NCBI GenBank assembly: GCA_017430135.1
Contig: JAFRNM010000006.1
Span: forward strand, 1-64,000
Direction: 5' to 3'
Source of the DNA: Clostridia bacterium
GTDB lineage: Bacteria > Bacillota > Clostridia > TANB77 > CAG-508
DNA: 64,000 nt
The notes below the pieces were generated by a model. The model did not search any database. It was not told the DNA's origin and was given only the letters and a program-made list of their open reading frames with translations. The translations under genes were made by a program, and so were the position numbers. This document shows positions 63,834-64,000 of this stretch, in pieces; the first letter of the stretch is position 1, and each line of letters starts with the position of its first letter.

Positions 63834-64000
63834 TTACATATTTTTAATTTCTTCTAATAGTTCTTGTGGTTCAATTGTTATTTTTCTACTATCCACCTTT
63901 TCCTTTGCTTTTTTATAATATGAATCTAATTCTTCTTGTCTTTCTTTATAGTTTTCAGCTTTTGCTGGAACTCTATATAATGAAGTAGTTTTAGGAACAT
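63834..64000 (-). CDS. 3' end of a gene cut by the window edge
   Basis: The last 54 codons of a minus-strand frame (VPKTTSLYRVPAKAENYKER ... QELLEEIKNM, stop at 63834-63836). Charged and helical. Too short to identify. Confidence 0.55.
   Translation of the reverse strand, partial: VPKTTSLYRVPAKAENYKERQEELDSYYKKAKEKVDSRKITIEPQELLEEIKNM

Overview
This is AT-rich DNA (G+C looks to be about 30% or less by eye) from a low-GC Firmicute, most likely an uncultured gut Clostridia. The support is a set of Gram-positive housekeeping genes (lexA, efp, uvrA, rqcH/fbpA, addA, smpB, metG, carD, dut, rng, pth, spoVG, murC), strong Shine-Dalgarno sites, TTGACA-17-TATAAT type promoters, and a sigma-H-like promoter in front of spoVG. 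Most genes lie on the minus strand. Species-level identity cannot be read from the window.

Layout. At 1-205 a very strong minus-strand promoter and leader point out of the window, probably into an rRNA or tRNA operon. At 0.4-6.1 kb are a membrane protein, a heterodimeric ABC exporter with an operator-like palindrome, and lexA. At 6.2-10.2 kb is an atypical, more GC-rich island: a beta-CASP metallo-hydrolase, a remarkable Clp-AAA + FtsH-type M41 peptidase fusion, and a decayed sigma-70 gene. At 10.3-27.5 kb are housekeeping genes with two short GC-richer single-gene cassettes inserted (16.5-17.1 and 19.55-19.99 kb). At 27.7-28.8 kb is a third such cassette: a membrane-anchored class A beta-lactamase-like protein whose nucleophile position is Cys. 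At 28.9-34 kb are acyltransferases, two GT8 glycosyltransferases and an LPG-synthase-type membrane protein, probably envelope lipid and glycolipid genes. At 34-44 kb are a dockerin protein, a thioesterase, carD, dut, a frameshifted rimO, rng, pth, spoVG and murC, then a GT2 and cadherin-like surface proteins. At 44.2-49.1 kb an ECF sigma factor is followed by three tandem anti-sigma-like membrane proteins and an orphan reading frame. At 49.3-53 kb is the dTDP-rhamnose operon (rfbDACB). At 53-64 kb are a glucosaminidase with SH3 domains and a polysaccharide assembly cluster (GT8, flippase, GT2s, DUF2304, DUF2142).

The strongest unexplained signal is a set of small dispersed structured elements in the gaps between genes. 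I separate four types. Type A has 2 copies, type B has 2 copies in the rfb operon, type C has at least 8 copies around the core AAGAGTGTCCC, and type D has one copy between rfbC and rfbB. All have the same plan: a conserved core sits inside an inverted repeat whose arms differ from locus to locus but stay complementary. Several arms include the stop codon of the gene before them. In type B an internal stem also shows compensatory changes between copies. The second strong signal is the Clp D1 AAA + M41 peptidase fusion, an architecture I do not recognise as a standard family.

How the genes work together. The rfb operon, GT8/GT2 enzymes, flippase and DUF2142/DUF2304 proteins make and export a surface polysaccharide. 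GH73 and murC act on peptidoglycan. The sigma/anti-sigma block and the ABC exporter with its operator look like envelope-stress or drug responses. The GC-richer cassettes each carry their own promoter and terminator, as expected for independently acquired genes.
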